This document shows, one piece after another, positions 41,905 through 52,108 of a stretch of 64,000 nucleotides of DNA. A program made the position numbers and the translations under genes. Each line of letters begins with the position of its first letter. Within the stretch, counting starts at the first letter, position 1. The notes below the pieces were generated by a model, which saw only the letters and a program-made list of their open reading frames with translations, did no database searches and was not told the DNA's origin. This DNA is from Pyrinomonadaceae bacterium (GTDB taxonomy: Bacteria; Acidobacteriota; Blastocatellia; Pyrinomonadales; Pyrinomonadaceae), in assembly GCA_014380365.1 (NCBI GenBank), contig JACMJZ010000029.1, positions 186,001 through 250,000 of the forward strand, written 5' to 3'.

Positions 41905-44541
41905 ATGTTGGAAGACAATTCACTGACTAACCCCGCAGGGCCCTCTAACGTCGACTTTCGAGATAACGTCGAAAGCACGCGCATCATTGCCGAGACCGCT
42001 TCGGACGCCATCATCACCATTGATGAAAACAGCCGCATTCTCTTCGTCAACCGCGCGGCCACAAAAATCTTCGGCTATGCAACGGAAGAAATGCTTGGCG
42101 GCGAGCTGACGATGTTAATGCCCGAATATCTGCGGCACCTCCACCGCGCGGGTCTCAACAACTATGTGGCGACGGGACAGCGGCATATCCCATGGGAGGC
42201 GGTGGAACTTCCCGGGCTTCACAAGAGCGGCCGGGAAATTTTGCTCGAATTATCGTTCGGCGAGTTTCACGCCGACGGCAGGCATTACTTCACCGGTGTT
42301 GCTCGTGACATTACCAGCCGAAAGCGTGACGAGCACCGGCTCGCTCTGCAGCACGCGGTAACCGGAATACTCGCCGAGGCTCCTTCACTCGATGACGCAG
42401 CACCAAACCTGCTCAGCGCTATCTGTACTCATCTCGAATGGCAGCTAGCGGCATTCTGGCAGGTCGACACTGGACAAACCGAACTGCTACACGTTTGCGA
42501 TTGGCGCGATCAATCTGACGGCACGGGCGCGGAGTTCGAAGAGGTCAGCCGAGAGCTGCGCTTTCCACGCGGCGAGGGATTTCCGGGAGAGGTTTGGGCC
42601 CGGAACGAGCCCGTCTGGATCAGCGAGTTTGGAGAGGATCAGTATCTCCGCTCAGCGATCGCCTCGCGCGAAAACCTGCACTCAGCTTTTGGATTTCCCA
42701 TCGTCATGGGCAAAGAGGTGTTTGGAGTGATTGAGCTCTTTAGCAGCCAGACCAAGGAGCCCGATCCGGCGTCGCTGGATACCCTGGCTGCAATCGGCAG
42801 CCAAATCGGACAATTCATCGAGCGCAAGAATAATGAAGCCGAACGCATCATGGCTCTCGCGCGCGCGCATGAGGCCCGGCTCGAGGCCGAAGCGCTTACC
42901 CGGCGGCTCTCCGCGCTGCAAAGAGTGACCGACGGGGCACTCGCCCACCTGTCGGTCGAGGCAGTGATCTCAGAGTCGCTCGACCGGACGCGCGAGGCCC
43001 TGGGCGTGGACACCGCATGTATCCTGTTACTTGAAACCGAAGCAGACGAACTCGTCGCCTGGGCCGCGCAGGGCCTGGAAGAGGAGGTTGAACTCGGTAT
43101 TCGCATTCCGGTGGGCAAGGGTTTCGCGGGAAGGATAGTGGCCGAGGTGCGACCCTTGATCATTCCCGACGTGGAACAGGCGGATCTTTTCAATCCCCTG
43201 CTGCGCGAGAAGGGTATCAAGTCGTTGCTTGGGGTTCCGCTTCTGGTATCGGGCCGGCCGATTGGAGTGCTCCACGTGGGAATGTTGAAGCCCGCCCAGT
43301 TTACGGAAAACGATGTGCATCTCCTGGAGTTGGCAGGCGATCGGATTGCCATGGCCATCGAGAACGCACGCCTTTTCGAACTGGAAAAAACTGCTCGCGC
43401 CAGTGCGGAAGACGCCAACCAGGCCAAAGACGAGTTTCTCACAATTCTTTCACACGAGCTGCGCACACCGCTCACCCCGATTATCGGTTGGGTCCACATG
43501 ATGCTGAACGGCATCCTGCCGGAGTCCGAATTCCCGAAGGCGCTGTCAGTAATTAATCGAAACGCCTATAGCCTCAAGCGGTTGATAAATGATCTGTTGG
43601 ATATGTCGGCCATCTTGAGCGGCAAGATGGTTTTTGAAGAAGCGTCGGTCCCGCTCGCCAGCGTCCTCGAAGAATCAGTCGAGACAATGCAGTCCTACGC
43701 AAAGGATGCAAACGTCCAACTGACCTTGAGAATCAACGCTGAAGCCGCACGGATAAATATTAAAGGCGACAAGATTCGTCTAACTCAGTCCTTCTGCAAC
43801 GTGCTTCACAACGCAATAAAGTTTTCTCCCGAAGGCGGGTTGGTGGAAGTAGCCTGCGAAGCCACTCCCGCAGAAGCTGTAGTTCGAATCGCGGATCATG
43901 GCGATGGAATTCCGGCTGAGTTTTTGCCTCACGTCTTCGAGCGCTTCCGCCAGGCAGACGGTTCGCGCACGCGCGCTTACGGAGGCCTGGGCCTCGGGTT
44001 GGCGTTAGTGAAGAGCTTTGTGTCGGCACATGGGGGAACGGTGGAAGGAGAAAGCGAAGGCCAGGGTGAAGGTAGTGTCTTCACGTTTACGCTGCCTCGC
44101 GAAGTCCCGCTGCCCGCAGTTTCCTCCAAGCCAGGACAAGTGGGAGCAAACTCGGCCGACGGAAAGCGTACGCGCCTTCTCATAGTCGAAGATGAACCGG
44201 ATACTCTGGAAATGCTGGTCGCGCATTTCCAGGCCCGAGGATTTGAAACATTGAGTTGCGCGTCAGCGACAGAAGCGCTGCTCGTTGCCGACCGCGAGAG
44301 TTTCGACATCCTGATTTCCGACATTGCGATGCCGGGAATGGATGGATTGCAACTGATCACGGCGATGCGTCAGAGAGATGTTTTTCAGAAGATTCCTGCA
44401 ATTGCCTTGACCGGATACGCCTCGCAGAAAGACGTCGGCGCCGCAATTGCCGCCGGCTTCGACCTCCATCTTCCCAAGCCTGTAGATCCAGGTGAACTCG
44501 CGGCGGCAGTCGAGCGTCTGGTTGCTGCCCGCGACAATTAG
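41905..44541 (+). CDS. Hybrid sensor histidine kinase (PAS-GAF-GAF-HisKA-HATPase-REC)
   Basis: 878 aa, no membrane segment. PAS about 25-140 (ITIDENSRILFVNRAATKIFG), GAF about 155-305 and 335-490, HisKA with phospho-acceptor H517 in SHELRTPL, HATPase about 610-725 (GGLGLGLALV), and a C-terminal receiver with phospho-acceptor D806 in ISDIAMPGMDG. A soluble sensor of an internal signal. A stand-alone receiver follows 130 bp downstream and is the probable output or phosphorelay partner. Confidence 0.95.
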   Translation: MLEDNSLTNPAGPSNVDFRDNVESTRIIAETASDAIITIDENSRILFVNRAATKIFGYATEEMLGGELTMLMPEYLRHLHRAGLNNYVATGQRHIPWEAVELPGLHKSGREILLELSFGEFHADGRHYFTGVARDITSRKRDEHRLALQHAVTGILAEAPSLDDAAPNLLSAICTHLEWQLAAFWQVDTGQTELLHVCDWRDQSDGTGAEFEEVSRELRFPRGEGFPGEVWARNEPVWISEFGEDQYLRSAIASRENLHSAFGFPIVMGKEVFGVIELFSSQTKEPDPASLDTLAAIGSQIGQFIERKNNEAERIMALARAHEARLEAEALTRRLSALQRVTDGALAHLSVEAVISESLDRTREALGVDTACILLLETEADELVAWAAQGLEEEVELGIRIPVGKGFAGRIVAEVRPLIIPDVEQADLFNPLLREKGIKSLLGVPLLVSGRPIGVLHVGMLKPAQFTENDVHLLELAGDRIAMAIENARLFELEKTARASAEDANQAKDEFLTILSHELRTPLTPIIGWVHMMLNGILPESEFPKALSVINRNAYSLKRLINDLLDMSAILSGKMVFEEASVPLASVLEESVETMQSYAKDANVQLTLRINAEAARINIKGDKIRLTQSFCNVLHNAIKFSPEGGLVEVACEATPAEAVVRIADHGDGIPAEFLPHVFERFRQADGSRTRAYGGLGLGLALVKSFVSAHGGTVEGESEGQGEGSVFTFTLPREVPLPAVSSKPGQVGANSADGKRTRLLIVEDEPDTLEMLVAHFQARGFETLSCASATEALLVADRESFDILISDIAMPGMDGLQLITAMRQRDVFQKIPAIALTGYASQKDVGAAIAAGFDLHLPKPVDPGELAAAVERLVAARDN

Positions 44542-44674
44542 GGTCCTTCGTTTCAGTTTTCTCTGTGTCAAACTAGGACTAGAATTCCTAGACAGTGATC
44601 CATTTTTGGGCTACATTACATTCCCCCCGTCCCTATTAAGAACATTTCTGAACTGAGTACTGCGAGAGGTTTGG

Positions 44675-45175
44675 ATGATCGCGCCAGGCAACAGTCCGGT
44701 TGACTTCGTTAATCCCTGCATTCTGAGTCATCTTTCAAGTCAATTTATGCCCTCGGCGCGCGACCTCTCCAGTGTGCCTATGGAGGCGGAGCACTCGTCA
44801 ACTGGGGTTCGCGAGAAAGGTCGCTCGGTGCTGGTAATCGACGATGTGTCCGATGTCACCGAGATGCTGTCGGTGTTGTTGACGCATGCGGGCTACGAAG
44901 TTTGCGCTGCCTCTTCTGCTCAGGAGGCGATTGCTTTGGCGCTGGACCACCATTTCGACATGATCATTTCGGACATCGGCATGCCCGACATGAATGGCTA
45001 CGAACTCGCCGAGATCTTAAGATCAAAACCGGGTTATGCGGCGGTGCCCATGATAGCAGTGACAGGTTTCTCGATGTTTGACGATCGCAATCGTTCGTTG
45101 ACGGCTGGCTTCAATGCACATGTGACGAAACCAATTGATCCGCGCAGCTTCCTCGACCTTATCGAACAACTGTGA
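44675..45175 (+). CDS. Single-domain response regulator
   Basis: 166 aa. The receiver (about 48-166) has VLVIDDVSDVTEM, the phospho-Asp in ISDIGMPDMNG, and the conserved Thr and Lys in AVTGF and HVTKPIDP. Residues 1-47 are an unstructured lead; a start at 44747 would remove half of it. There is no output domain, so it likely acts by protein contact or in a phosphorelay with the hybrid kinase. Confidence 0.92.
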   Translation: MIAPGNSPVDFVNPCILSHLSSQFMPSARDLSSVPMEAEHSSTGVREKGRSVLVIDDVSDVTEMLSVLLTHAGYEVCAASSAQEAIALALDHHFDMIISDIGMPDMNGYELAEILRSKPGYAAVPMIAVTGFSMFDDRNRSLTAGFNAHVTKPIDPRSFLDLIEQL

Positions 45176-45261
45176 GAAGACGCGACCGCGACCGCAGCCG
45201 GCGGCACGGCGATATTACCCGGCGGGATGAAAGTGCCTCTCGCGAAACAGTTGCCCGGTAG

Positions 45262-46947
45262 ATGAAAACCCTTCCCAATCTTCGCCGTTTTCTGCAATCC
45301 GAGTTCGCGTTGCGCAGTCTCCAACTTTGCGTCGGGGCCATTGCCATCGGCTTGATCTTCTGGAAACTTCAATACTCAACTCAGGCGATCTGCTGCGGTG
45401 ACTTCGACGGCTACTATCACATCAAGTGGAGCCGGATGCTCTGGGAATCCCTGCGACATGGCGGTTTCCCTCCGCAGTTCACCTGGCTGCCGTTAACTAC
45501 ACTCGATCCCAAAAACTACGTAGATCACCACCTGCTCTTTCATGTTTTCCAAATACCCTTCACCTGGTTTGGCGATTTGCGAGTGGGTGCAAAAATCTCC
45601 GCGACGATCTTTGGCAGCGTCGCAGTTTTCTCTTGCTACTGGCTGTTGGTCCGCTATCGCATCCGTTACCCACTCGTCTGGCTCCTCGCCCTGCTGGCTT
45701 GTTCAGCGCCATTCCTGTATCGACTCAGCATGGCCAAGGCGCCGCCATTCGCCATCATCTACCTCGTAATCGGCATTTATTTCCTGTTCACCAGAAAGTA
45801 TTGGCCGCTGGTTCCCCTCGCTTTTATTTTCGCTTTGACTTACGACATGTTCGTATTGCTAATCCTGGCAAGCTTCATCTGGACGGCAGTCATCGGATGG
45901 ACTGAACGCCGATTTGAATGGCGACCCATTGCCTGGGTCCTCGCGGGCACGGTTGCGGGGCTCGTCATCAATCCTTACTTCCCCACCAACCTCCAACTCT
46001 TTTACGAGCATCTGCGAATAAAGATCACGGCTTCTGATTTCTCCACTAAAGTCGGGAATGAATGGTATCCCTACGACTCATGGGAATTCATCGGCAATAC
46101 CCTGCTGGCTTGCGTCGCCATGTTCGTTGGTTACCTCAGTTTCGATCCGTCGGATCGGAAACGGTCTCAGCACTCATTGTTCTTCCTGGTTCTGGCGACG
46201 GTGCTGATGATCATGACGGCGCGCTGGCGGCGCATCGCGGAGTACTGGCCGCCGTTCGCCGTGATGTTTGCCGCCTTCGCGCTCCAGGCGCGGCTGATGG
46301 GAACGCGTTCCATGCTGAAACGGTCACTCGATACTCCCAAGCAGTTGGAGTTGCTTCCTGACCCGCCTCCATCCGTCTTCACTAAAGAGGTGGAACTGAA
46401 GGAAGTCTTACAGACCATGGGTGTCGCTGTTATCGCGGTTCTCATCGCCGTAGTTCTATTCTTCAACGTCCAGGCCATGAGCAAGGACATTGCAACGAGT
46501 GCGCGCCACGAAACCTACAAGGCCGGGGCTGAATGGATGCGCGCGAATGTGCCGGCCGGCGAGCGCGTGTTCAATACGGATTGGGACGATTTCCCCCGAC
46601 TGTTCTACTACGACCCTGCGCACAACTATGTCTCCGGACTCGATCCGACCTACCTCTACGACCGAGATAAGGAGCTTTCAGAACTCTACGACAGTATCAC
46701 CTTGGGCAAGGAAGAAGATCCGGGCCCGTTGATTCGCGATCGCTTCGGCGCGCGCTATGTCTTCTCCGACAACTCTGACCACGACGACTTCTTTTTCAAG
46801 GCCAGGGAGAGTGGTTGGTTTGATATCGTCTACGAAGACCGCGACTGCACGATCCTTTACATTCGCGATCAGAAGCAGGAACCAGAAGCTGAGGAACCAG
46901 ACACTGGCGAAGCTGAGAGGAGCGAGCCTCAGCAGGACAACCGCTAA
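45262..46947 (+). CDS. GT-C membrane glycosyltransferase, STT3/PMT-like
   Basis: 561 aa. About ten hydrophobic segments fill residues 20-320 and one lies near 385. The first loop has CGDFDGYYHIKW and the next YVDHHLLFH; these acidic DxD-like and DHH motifs resemble those of oligosaccharyltransferase STT3/AglB and related GT-C enzymes. The C-terminal 150 residues form a soluble domain (FNTDWDDFPRLFYYDPAHNY). It likely transfers a lipid-linked sugar outside the membrane; acceptor unknown. Confidence 0.75.
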   Translation: MKTLPNLRRFLQSEFALRSLQLCVGAIAIGLIFWKLQYSTQAICCGDFDGYYHIKWSRMLWESLRHGGFPPQFTWLPLTTLDPKNYVDHHLLFHVFQIPFTWFGDLRVGAKISATIFGSVAVFSCYWLLVRYRIRYPLVWLLALLACSAPFLYRLSMAKAPPFAIIYLVIGIYFLFTRKYWPLVPLAFIFALTYDMFVLLILASFIWTAVIGWTERRFEWRPIAWVLAGTVAGLVINPYFPTNLQLFYEHLRIKITASDFSTKVGNEWYPYDSWEFIGNTLLACVAMFVGYLSFDPSDRKRSQHSLFFLVLATVLMIMTARWRRIAEYWPPFAVMFAAFALQARLMGTRSMLKRSLDTPKQLELLPDPPPSVFTKEVELKEVLQTMGVAVIAVLIAVVLFFNVQAMSKDIATSARHETYKAGAEWMRANVPAGERVFNTDWDDFPRLFYYDPAHNYVSGLDPTYLYDRDKELSELYDSITLGKEEDPGPLIRDRFGARYVFSDNSDHDDFFFKARESGWFDIVYEDRDCTILYIRDQKQEPEAEEPDTGEAERSEPQQDNR

Positions 46948-46950
46948 GCG

Positions 46951-47087
46951 AAGAGCGGGGCAAGCCCGCCTTCCCGACCTGAGAGATGTTCTAGTTTACT
47001 CACTAATCAGCCTTAGCGATTTCGAAGGAACCGAAATTCAACTCGTAGTAATCTCCTGGTCGGGAAGGCGGGCTTGCCCCCGCTCTT
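46951..47087. repeat. Palindromic intergenic element, GGGGCAAGCCC type
   Basis: Arms AAGAGCGGGGCAAGCCCGCC and GGCGGGCTTGCCCCCGCTCT match as inverted copies. Same type as 29991. It starts 3 bp after the GT-C stop codon. Confidence 0.95.
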
Positions 47088-47136
47088 TCGAATGTTCAAT
47101 TCCTAACTTCAGGAGTTTGGATTAAACTAAATCGCT

Positions 47137-47529
47137 ATGGCTAGAAAATTTCCAACCACGAGCCTGATCATTCTCGCGACGCTCATCGCCGGACTTTCGC
47201 TGGTCTCATGCGGCAAGAGCTCAAACTCTTCGTCTGATGCTACGTCCACGCAGTCGTCCCCAACTCCGCCCAAGGTCGGCTTCGAAGCGGATCTGGAATA
47301 CGTGCGCAAGGGTCAGTACACCTATGTTTGGGTTTTCTCACGAAAGGACGGCAAGCCTCTCGACAAAGATGACGGCGCCTACTTGAGGACCAATGCTCAC
47401 CAGGTGGTTGATTGGGTTACTACCGATCAGGGCAAGAAGGTGATCGCGGGAACAAACTTCGATCTGGCAGAGGGCAATCTCGACTTGCTCAAGAAGCGCT
47501 TTGTGGTCGAAGACTACACCAGCAAGTAA
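47137..47529 (+). CDS. Lipoprotein of unknown function
   Basis: 130 aa. Lipobox LSLVSC (Cys 27) after a hydrophobic signal, then a Ser/Thr-rich linker and an alpha/beta domain of about 80 residues (EYVRKGQYTYVWVFSRKDGKPL). No known motif. Anchored to a membrane by lipid, periplasmic or surface side. Confidence 0.78.
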   Translation: MARKFPTTSLIILATLIAGLSLVSCGKSSNSSSDATSTQSSPTPPKVGFEADLEYVRKGQYTYVWVFSRKDGKPLDKDDGAYLRTNAHQVVDWVTTDQGKKVIAGTNFDLAEGNLDLLKKRFVVEDYTSK

Positions 47530-47538
47530 AAGACAGTG

Positions 47539-47562
47539 GGCAGTCGGCAGTCGGCAGTCGGC
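47539..47562. repeat. GGCAGTC tandem repeat
   Basis: Three to four 7-bp units (GGCAGTCGGCAGTCGGCAGT) just after the lipoprotein gene, followed by a loosely complementary GCCT/CTGCC-rich stretch. Confidence 0.75.
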
Positions 47563-47628
47563 AAAATACTGGCGGTTTTCCTTTCTGCCTACCGCTCCTG
47601 CCGTCTGCTCCTGCCCTCCTGCTTTCCC

Positions 47629-50412
47629 TCACTTCGCGGGCGGATGCTTCGCAAAGTCTCCAGCCTTAATGATCGTTATCTTCGAGGGATCCATGTGCCG
47701 GCGCATCGCGGCGTTGACCTCTGTCGGCGTGAGCGCCTTGAGCTTCTCGTCGAGGTCGCCGTCCCACTGCAAGGTGCGCTTGAGGAACAGGTACTGGTTC
47801 AAACGACTCGCCAGCTCATTGTCCTGCGCACGGCTCACCTGGCGTGATTGCAAGTAACCGGATTTGGCGGCTTCAACTTCCTCAGCCGTGAAGCCATCCT
47901 TGAGCATGCGAGCGATCTCTTCCTTGAACGCAGCTTCGAGCTTTTCGACGTTCTGCGGTGCATAGATCGCATTGGCGGTAAAGCGCCCGTACTCATCCAG
48001 CGCGCTGATATTGATGCCCGAGCCGACACCGTAGCTCAACCCATCCTTCCCGCGAATACGCGAAGCGAGGCGCGAGTTCAGGAAGCCGCCGCCAAGCATG
48101 TAATGGCCGAGCAGGAGCGCCGGGTAGTCGGGGTTATCGTCACGAATTTTCAGATTGAAACCGGCGACGAAAAATGCGTTGGCCTTGTCGGGCGCCGGGA
48201 ACGATTGGTTGGTCGCAGCAACGTCCTTGTACAACGCCGGAATACGCACATAAGTCTTCGGACTCTTCCAGTTGCCAAATAGCTCGCCGGCGAGTTTGCT
48301 GATCTGTTTATCGTCGAAGTCTCCAACGACGGTCAGCTGCGCGTCGGAAGCGCCGTAGAAGTCCTTGTAGAACAGCTTGGCTTCATCGAGAGTGGCGGAC
48401 GTCAAGTCGGCGATATCTTCTTCAGTTGTCGTGACGTAGCGCACGTCGCCCTTTGGGTACGGGCTGAGGTGGCGACCGAATGCTGTGAAGGCTATTTGCG
48501 TCGGTTCGCTTTTCTGTTCCTCGATGGCCGCAAGACTCTCCTGCTTGAGCAGCTCAAACTCGTTCGCCGGAAACACAGGCTCACGCAGAATCTCGGCGAC
48601 GAGACGCATCACGGCCGGCAAGTTCTCGCGCGTGGTTTCAATGGAAACGCCGGCCTGCGTCGAACCACCGAAAACGAAGGCCCGTGCCTTAAGTCGATCT
48701 AGCTCGTCACGAATCTGCTGCCGCGTGTGTTTCGCCGTGCCGCGCATTAGCATGCTGCCGGCCATTCGAGCAGCGGTTGCGCGATTCGTCAGACTCTTCT
48801 CGTCACCGTAGCGCAGGGTCATCTGCGCCACCACTTTGCTGCCACGCGTCTTCTTTTGCAGCAACGCCAGCTTTATTCCACCCGCGTCGCTGCGCGCAGT
48901 GCGCGATTCGATGTTTGCAGGTGACGGATCAAACGCCTCGCCTGCCGCAACGCTGGCATCGCCCTTGTAGTCTTTTAGGGCCGCGGCCAAGTCCGTCGTT
49001 GCCGGAATCTCCGCCCGATCAGGTTTAGGCGTTGGGATGAACAGTCCAACCGTTCGATTCGCAGGTTTGAAATACCGCGACGCTACCTGGGTAACTTCTT
49101 CAGGTGTAATCTTGCGCAAGCGGTCGCGGTGCAGAAAGAACAAACGCCAGTCGCCGGCCGCGATAGATTCGCTCAGTGTTAGCCCGACTTGGTCAGAGTT
49201 GTTCAGCACCAGATCGATGTTCTTCAAGAGTTGGGCGCGGGCCCGGTCGACTTCTTCTTTAGTCGGCGCGTTTGTGCCAATGCCTTCTATGGTCTGGGTG
49301 AGAGTGTCGCGGGCCGCTTCAAGCGAGTCGCCCTGCCTGACTTCGGCGCCGAAGATGGTCAGCGTAGGATCACGCCACTGAAAATCAAAACCGAAAATAG
49401 AACTCGCCTTTTTTGATTCGACCAGTGTCTTGTGTAGTCGACCGGAAGGAGTGTCGGCCAGGATCTGCACGATCAAATCAACGCCGGCATAGTCAGGATG
49501 TGAACCGGCAGGCACATGATAGAGGGCTTGCACCAACTGCGTGTCGCCTACGCGGCGGAGCGTGACTGTGCGCTCGCCGTCCTGGGTCGGCTCGGACGTG
49601 TAGATTTTTTGCAGCACCCGGGTGGGGCGTGGGATGGGCGAGAAGTATTTGTCCACCAGCGCGAGCGTTTTTGGTTCGTCAAATTTGCCCGCAATCAACA
49701 GCACTGCGTTATCGGGCTGGTAGTAGTTTCGGTAGAAGGCCTGGAGGCGATCAATCGGTACATTCTCTATGTCGGAACGCGCGCCTATGGTTGTCTTGCC
49801 GTAGTTATGCCAGATGTAAGACGCGGCCATTGTGCGACTGAGCAGGACCCCGAAAGGGCTGTTCTCGCCTAACTCAAACTCGTTGCGCACGACAGTCATC
49901 TCGCTGTCGAGATCCTTCCTGGCTATGTGGGAGTTGACCATCCGATCCGCTTCCAGATCGAGGGCCCAGTTGAGGTTCTCGTCCGTCGCGGCAAAGGTCT
50001 CGAAGTAGTTGGTGCGGTCGGTCCAGGTAGTTCCGTTCGGACGCGCCCCGTGTGCCGTCAGTTCCTGCGGTATGTTCGAATGCCTGGGCGTGCCCTTGAA
50101 CACCAGGTGTTCGAGCAAGTGGGCCATGCCCGTTTCGCCGTAATTCTCAGTGGCCGAGCCAACCAGATAAGTGATGTTTACCGTAATCGTCTGTTTAGTT
50201 TGATCGGGGAAGATGAGAACGCGTAGGCCGTTAGCCAACCGGTACTCAGTGATACCCTCGACTGAGGTTACTCGCTCAATGCCTTTAGGGAGCGCGGGCG
50301 CGGCGGCCGTGGCCGTGGTGTTTTGAGCAGCGGCATTGAAAGGGGATGCCACCAGTCCCACGAGTAGCGCCAGCGTAAGCCAGACGCGAGAATTATCTTG
50401 ACGTAAGTTCAT
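47629..50412 (-). CDS. Secreted M16 family zinc metallopeptidase
   Basis: 927 aa. Signal peptide 1-29. The N-terminal M16 unit has the inverted zinc motif HLLEH at 98-102 and the distal Glu in LEADRM. A second M16 pair (about 510-920) lacks HxxEH, as in pitrilysin-like proteins where it forms the lid of the clam shell. Degrades peptides in the periplasm or outside. A long, complete gene that stands alone. Confidence 0.94.
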   Translation of the reverse strand: MNLRQDNSRVWLTLALLVGLVASPFNAAAQNTTATAAAPALPKGIERVTSVEGITEYRLANGLRVLIFPDQTKQTITVNITYLVGSATENYGETGMAHLLEHLVFKGTPRHSNIPQELTAHGARPNGTTWTDRTNYFETFAATDENLNWALDLEADRMVNSHIARKDLDSEMTVVRNEFELGENSPFGVLLSRTMAASYIWHNYGKTTIGARSDIENVPIDRLQAFYRNYYQPDNAVLLIAGKFDEPKTLALVDKYFSPIPRPTRVLQKIYTSEPTQDGERTVTLRRVGDTQLVQALYHVPAGSHPDYAGVDLIVQILADTPSGRLHKTLVESKKASSIFGFDFQWRDPTLTIFGAEVRQGDSLEAARDTLTQTIEGIGTNAPTKEEVDRARAQLLKNIDLVLNNSDQVGLTLSESIAAGDWRLFFLHRDRLRKITPEEVTQVASRYFKPANRTVGLFIPTPKPDRAEIPATTDLAAALKDYKGDASVAAGEAFDPSPANIESRTARSDAGGIKLALLQKKTRGSKVVAQMTLRYGDEKSLTNRATAARMAGSMLMRGTAKHTRQQIRDELDRLKARAFVFGGSTQAGVSIETTRENLPAVMRLVAEILREPVFPANEFELLKQESLAAIEEQKSEPTQIAFTAFGRHLSPYPKGDVRYVTTTEEDIADLTSATLDEAKLFYKDFYGASDAQLTVVGDFDDKQISKLAGELFGNWKSPKTYVRIPALYKDVAATNQSFPAPDKANAFFVAGFNLKIRDDNPDYPALLLGHYMLGGGFLNSRLASRIRGKDGLSYGVGSGINISALDEYGRFTANAIYAPQNVEKLEAAFKEEIARMLKDGFTAEEVEAAKSGYLQSRQVSRAQDNELASRLNQYLFLKRTLQWDGDLDEKLKALTPTEVNAAMRRHMDPSKITIIKAGDFAKHPPAK

Positions 50413-50657
50413 AAAAATTTCTCCCGGATTGTTTGTGTTAAAGGTGAGCGCAAAGCTTAGAGTTAGCTGCCGAATCCACCCACGGGCGTCGACGTCGGAT
50501 GTGGCCCTTCGTCATTAACGGCCAAGCCACGATACCTCGCAAAAGCGCAAAAACAACGAAGGTGAAGCACTCTAACCAGATATGCGCTGGTTCTTACGGA
50601 TTAGAGATGCAATTGGTTTCCGGTGTGGTGGGGAGTTTTTCCAGCCGGAATTGTTCG

Positions 50658-51686
50658 TTACGGAACGAGCACTAGTTTACCGAACTGCGCCCGATTCTGC
50701 ATCAATTCGTGAGCGCGACGCGCTTCAGCAAGCGGTAAAGTTTGATCGACCACCGCGCGAATCTTGCCGCGCTCGACAAACTTCATCGCTTCCAATAGCT
50801 CAGCTTTCGATCCCATGAACGATCCGAGGATTGTGAGATGCTTGTAAAAAACGAGTCGCAGGTCCGTCTGCGCAGCGAACCCGCTGGTTGCACCACACGT
50901 TACCAGCCGTCCATTGCTTTTTAACGAAGCAATCGAGCCGGGCCAGGTAGCGGCGCCAGTATGTTCGAAAACGACGTCGACGCCTTTTCTGTTTGTCAGG
51001 CGTTTCACTTCTTTGGGCCAGCCCTCGTCGCTGTAATTCACCACTTCATCCGCGCCAAACTCCTTCGCCTTCGCAAGTTTTTCGTCCGAGCTTGCGGTTG
51101 CGATGACGCGCGCGCCGCGTAGCTTTGCGACTTGAATTCCTATCGACCCAACGCCGCTGCCCGCCGCATGAATCAGCACGTCTTCGCCCGGCTGTACCAC
51201 TGCGCGCGTCACCAGCATGTGCCAGGCCGTCACGGTTACCAGCGGCAGGGCGGCGGCTTCTGCCCAGCTCAAGTTCTTCGGCTTCGGGATGACATTGACT
51301 GCGGGCGCGGCCACGAGTTCGGCGTAACCTCCATCGCGTCGATAGCCGAGCATGTCGTAATCGCGGCAGAGATTGTCGCGTCCGGCCAGGCATTCAGCAC
51401 AATGCCCGCAGGAAACGCCGGGATGAAGCATCACTTCGTCTCCAGCGCTCACCCACGAAACCAAGGCGCCCACTTCGCGAACGACTCCGGAGACGTCATT
51501 GCCGAGTATGTGCGGCAAAGGAATCTTAATTCCCGGCATTCCTCCGCGCACCCAGATGTCCAGATGATTCAACGCGCAGGCGCGCACCTCGACCAGCACT
51601 TCGTCGGCCTTGATCGTCGGGTCAGGCACGTCGGCGTATTGAAGCACCTCCGGTCCGCCATGTTGGTTGAAGATTACAGCTTTCAT
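50658..51686 (-). CDS. Zinc-containing MDR alcohol dehydrogenase/quinone oxidoreductase-like
   Basis: 342 aa. Catalytic domain with GNDVSGVV and a structural zinc set of four Cys in SCGHCAECLAGRDNLC. The cofactor domain has HAAGSGVGSIGIQVA. The combination of structural zinc Cys and a QOR-like body is common in bacterial MDRs of broad specificity. Substrate unknown. Confidence 0.9.
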   Translation of the reverse strand: MKAVIFNQHGGPEVLQYADVPDPTIKADEVLVEVRACALNHLDIWVRGGMPGIKIPLPHILGNDVSGVVREVGALVSWVSAGDEVMLHPGVSCGHCAECLAGRDNLCRDYDMLGYRRDGGYAELVAAPAVNVIPKPKNLSWAEAAALPLVTVTAWHMLVTRAVVQPGEDVLIHAAGSGVGSIGIQVAKLRGARVIATASSDEKLAKAKEFGADEVVNYSDEGWPKEVKRLTNRKGVDVVFEHTGAATWPGSIASLKSNGRLVTCGATSGFAAQTDLRLVFYKHLTILGSFMGSKAELLEAMKFVERGKIRAVVDQTLPLAEARRAHELMQNRAQFGKLVLVP

Positions 51687-51729
51687 AGCTTGCTAAATCC
51701 AGAGCGACACAGGCTACCCAATACTCCTC

Positions 51730-51765
51730 AAAAAGAGAAGGCCGCTCGAACAGCGGCCCTCTGAA
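51730..51765 (-). terminator. Intrinsic terminator of the 53082-51842 operon
   Basis: On the minus strand a GGCCGCT/AGCGGCC stem with loop GTTCG is followed by TTCTCTTTTT. It lies 77 bp after the stop of the small lipoprotein gene. Confidence 0.75.
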
Positions 51766-51841
51766 GTCTGCAGTTCAAAACAACGGGCCATTCGGCCTAA
51801 AGGTTGAAGCTACACCATGCTACAGCATTCGATTGAATCGT

Positions 51842-52108
51842 CTACGCAACCGGATACTCGGGCATAATTATCACCCTGATGATGCCGATGCTCGCGCAAT
51901 CGACCGAGGAATCTACGCCGGGAACATCGAAGGTTGAGCCTGTAGCTTCAAATTCCCCGATTACTGCATTTCCGTCGCTATCGTAATAACCATACTGGTA
52001 GGTTTGATTTGCCGTCAGGCCGGTAGCTGTACAGGTATGTGTTCCACTGCAGCCGGGGATACCGGTCAAGACGATAAGCAGAAGCGCCATTAAGATTGTC
52101 GTTCTCAT
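51842..52108 (-). CDS. Small lipoprotein with FN3-like strand pattern
   Basis: 88 aa. Lipobox TGIPGC (Cys 20) after a hydrophobic signal. The rest (TYQYGYYDSDGNAVIGEFEA) has the alternating pattern of a small beta domain, with two more cysteines that could pair. It is coupled to the preceding gene by an ATGA overlap. Function unknown. Confidence 0.68.
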   Translation of the reverse strand: MRTTILMALLLIVLTGIPGCSGTHTCTATGLTANQTYQYGYYDSDGNAVIGEFEATGSTFDVPGVDSSVDCASIGIIRVIIMPEYPVA

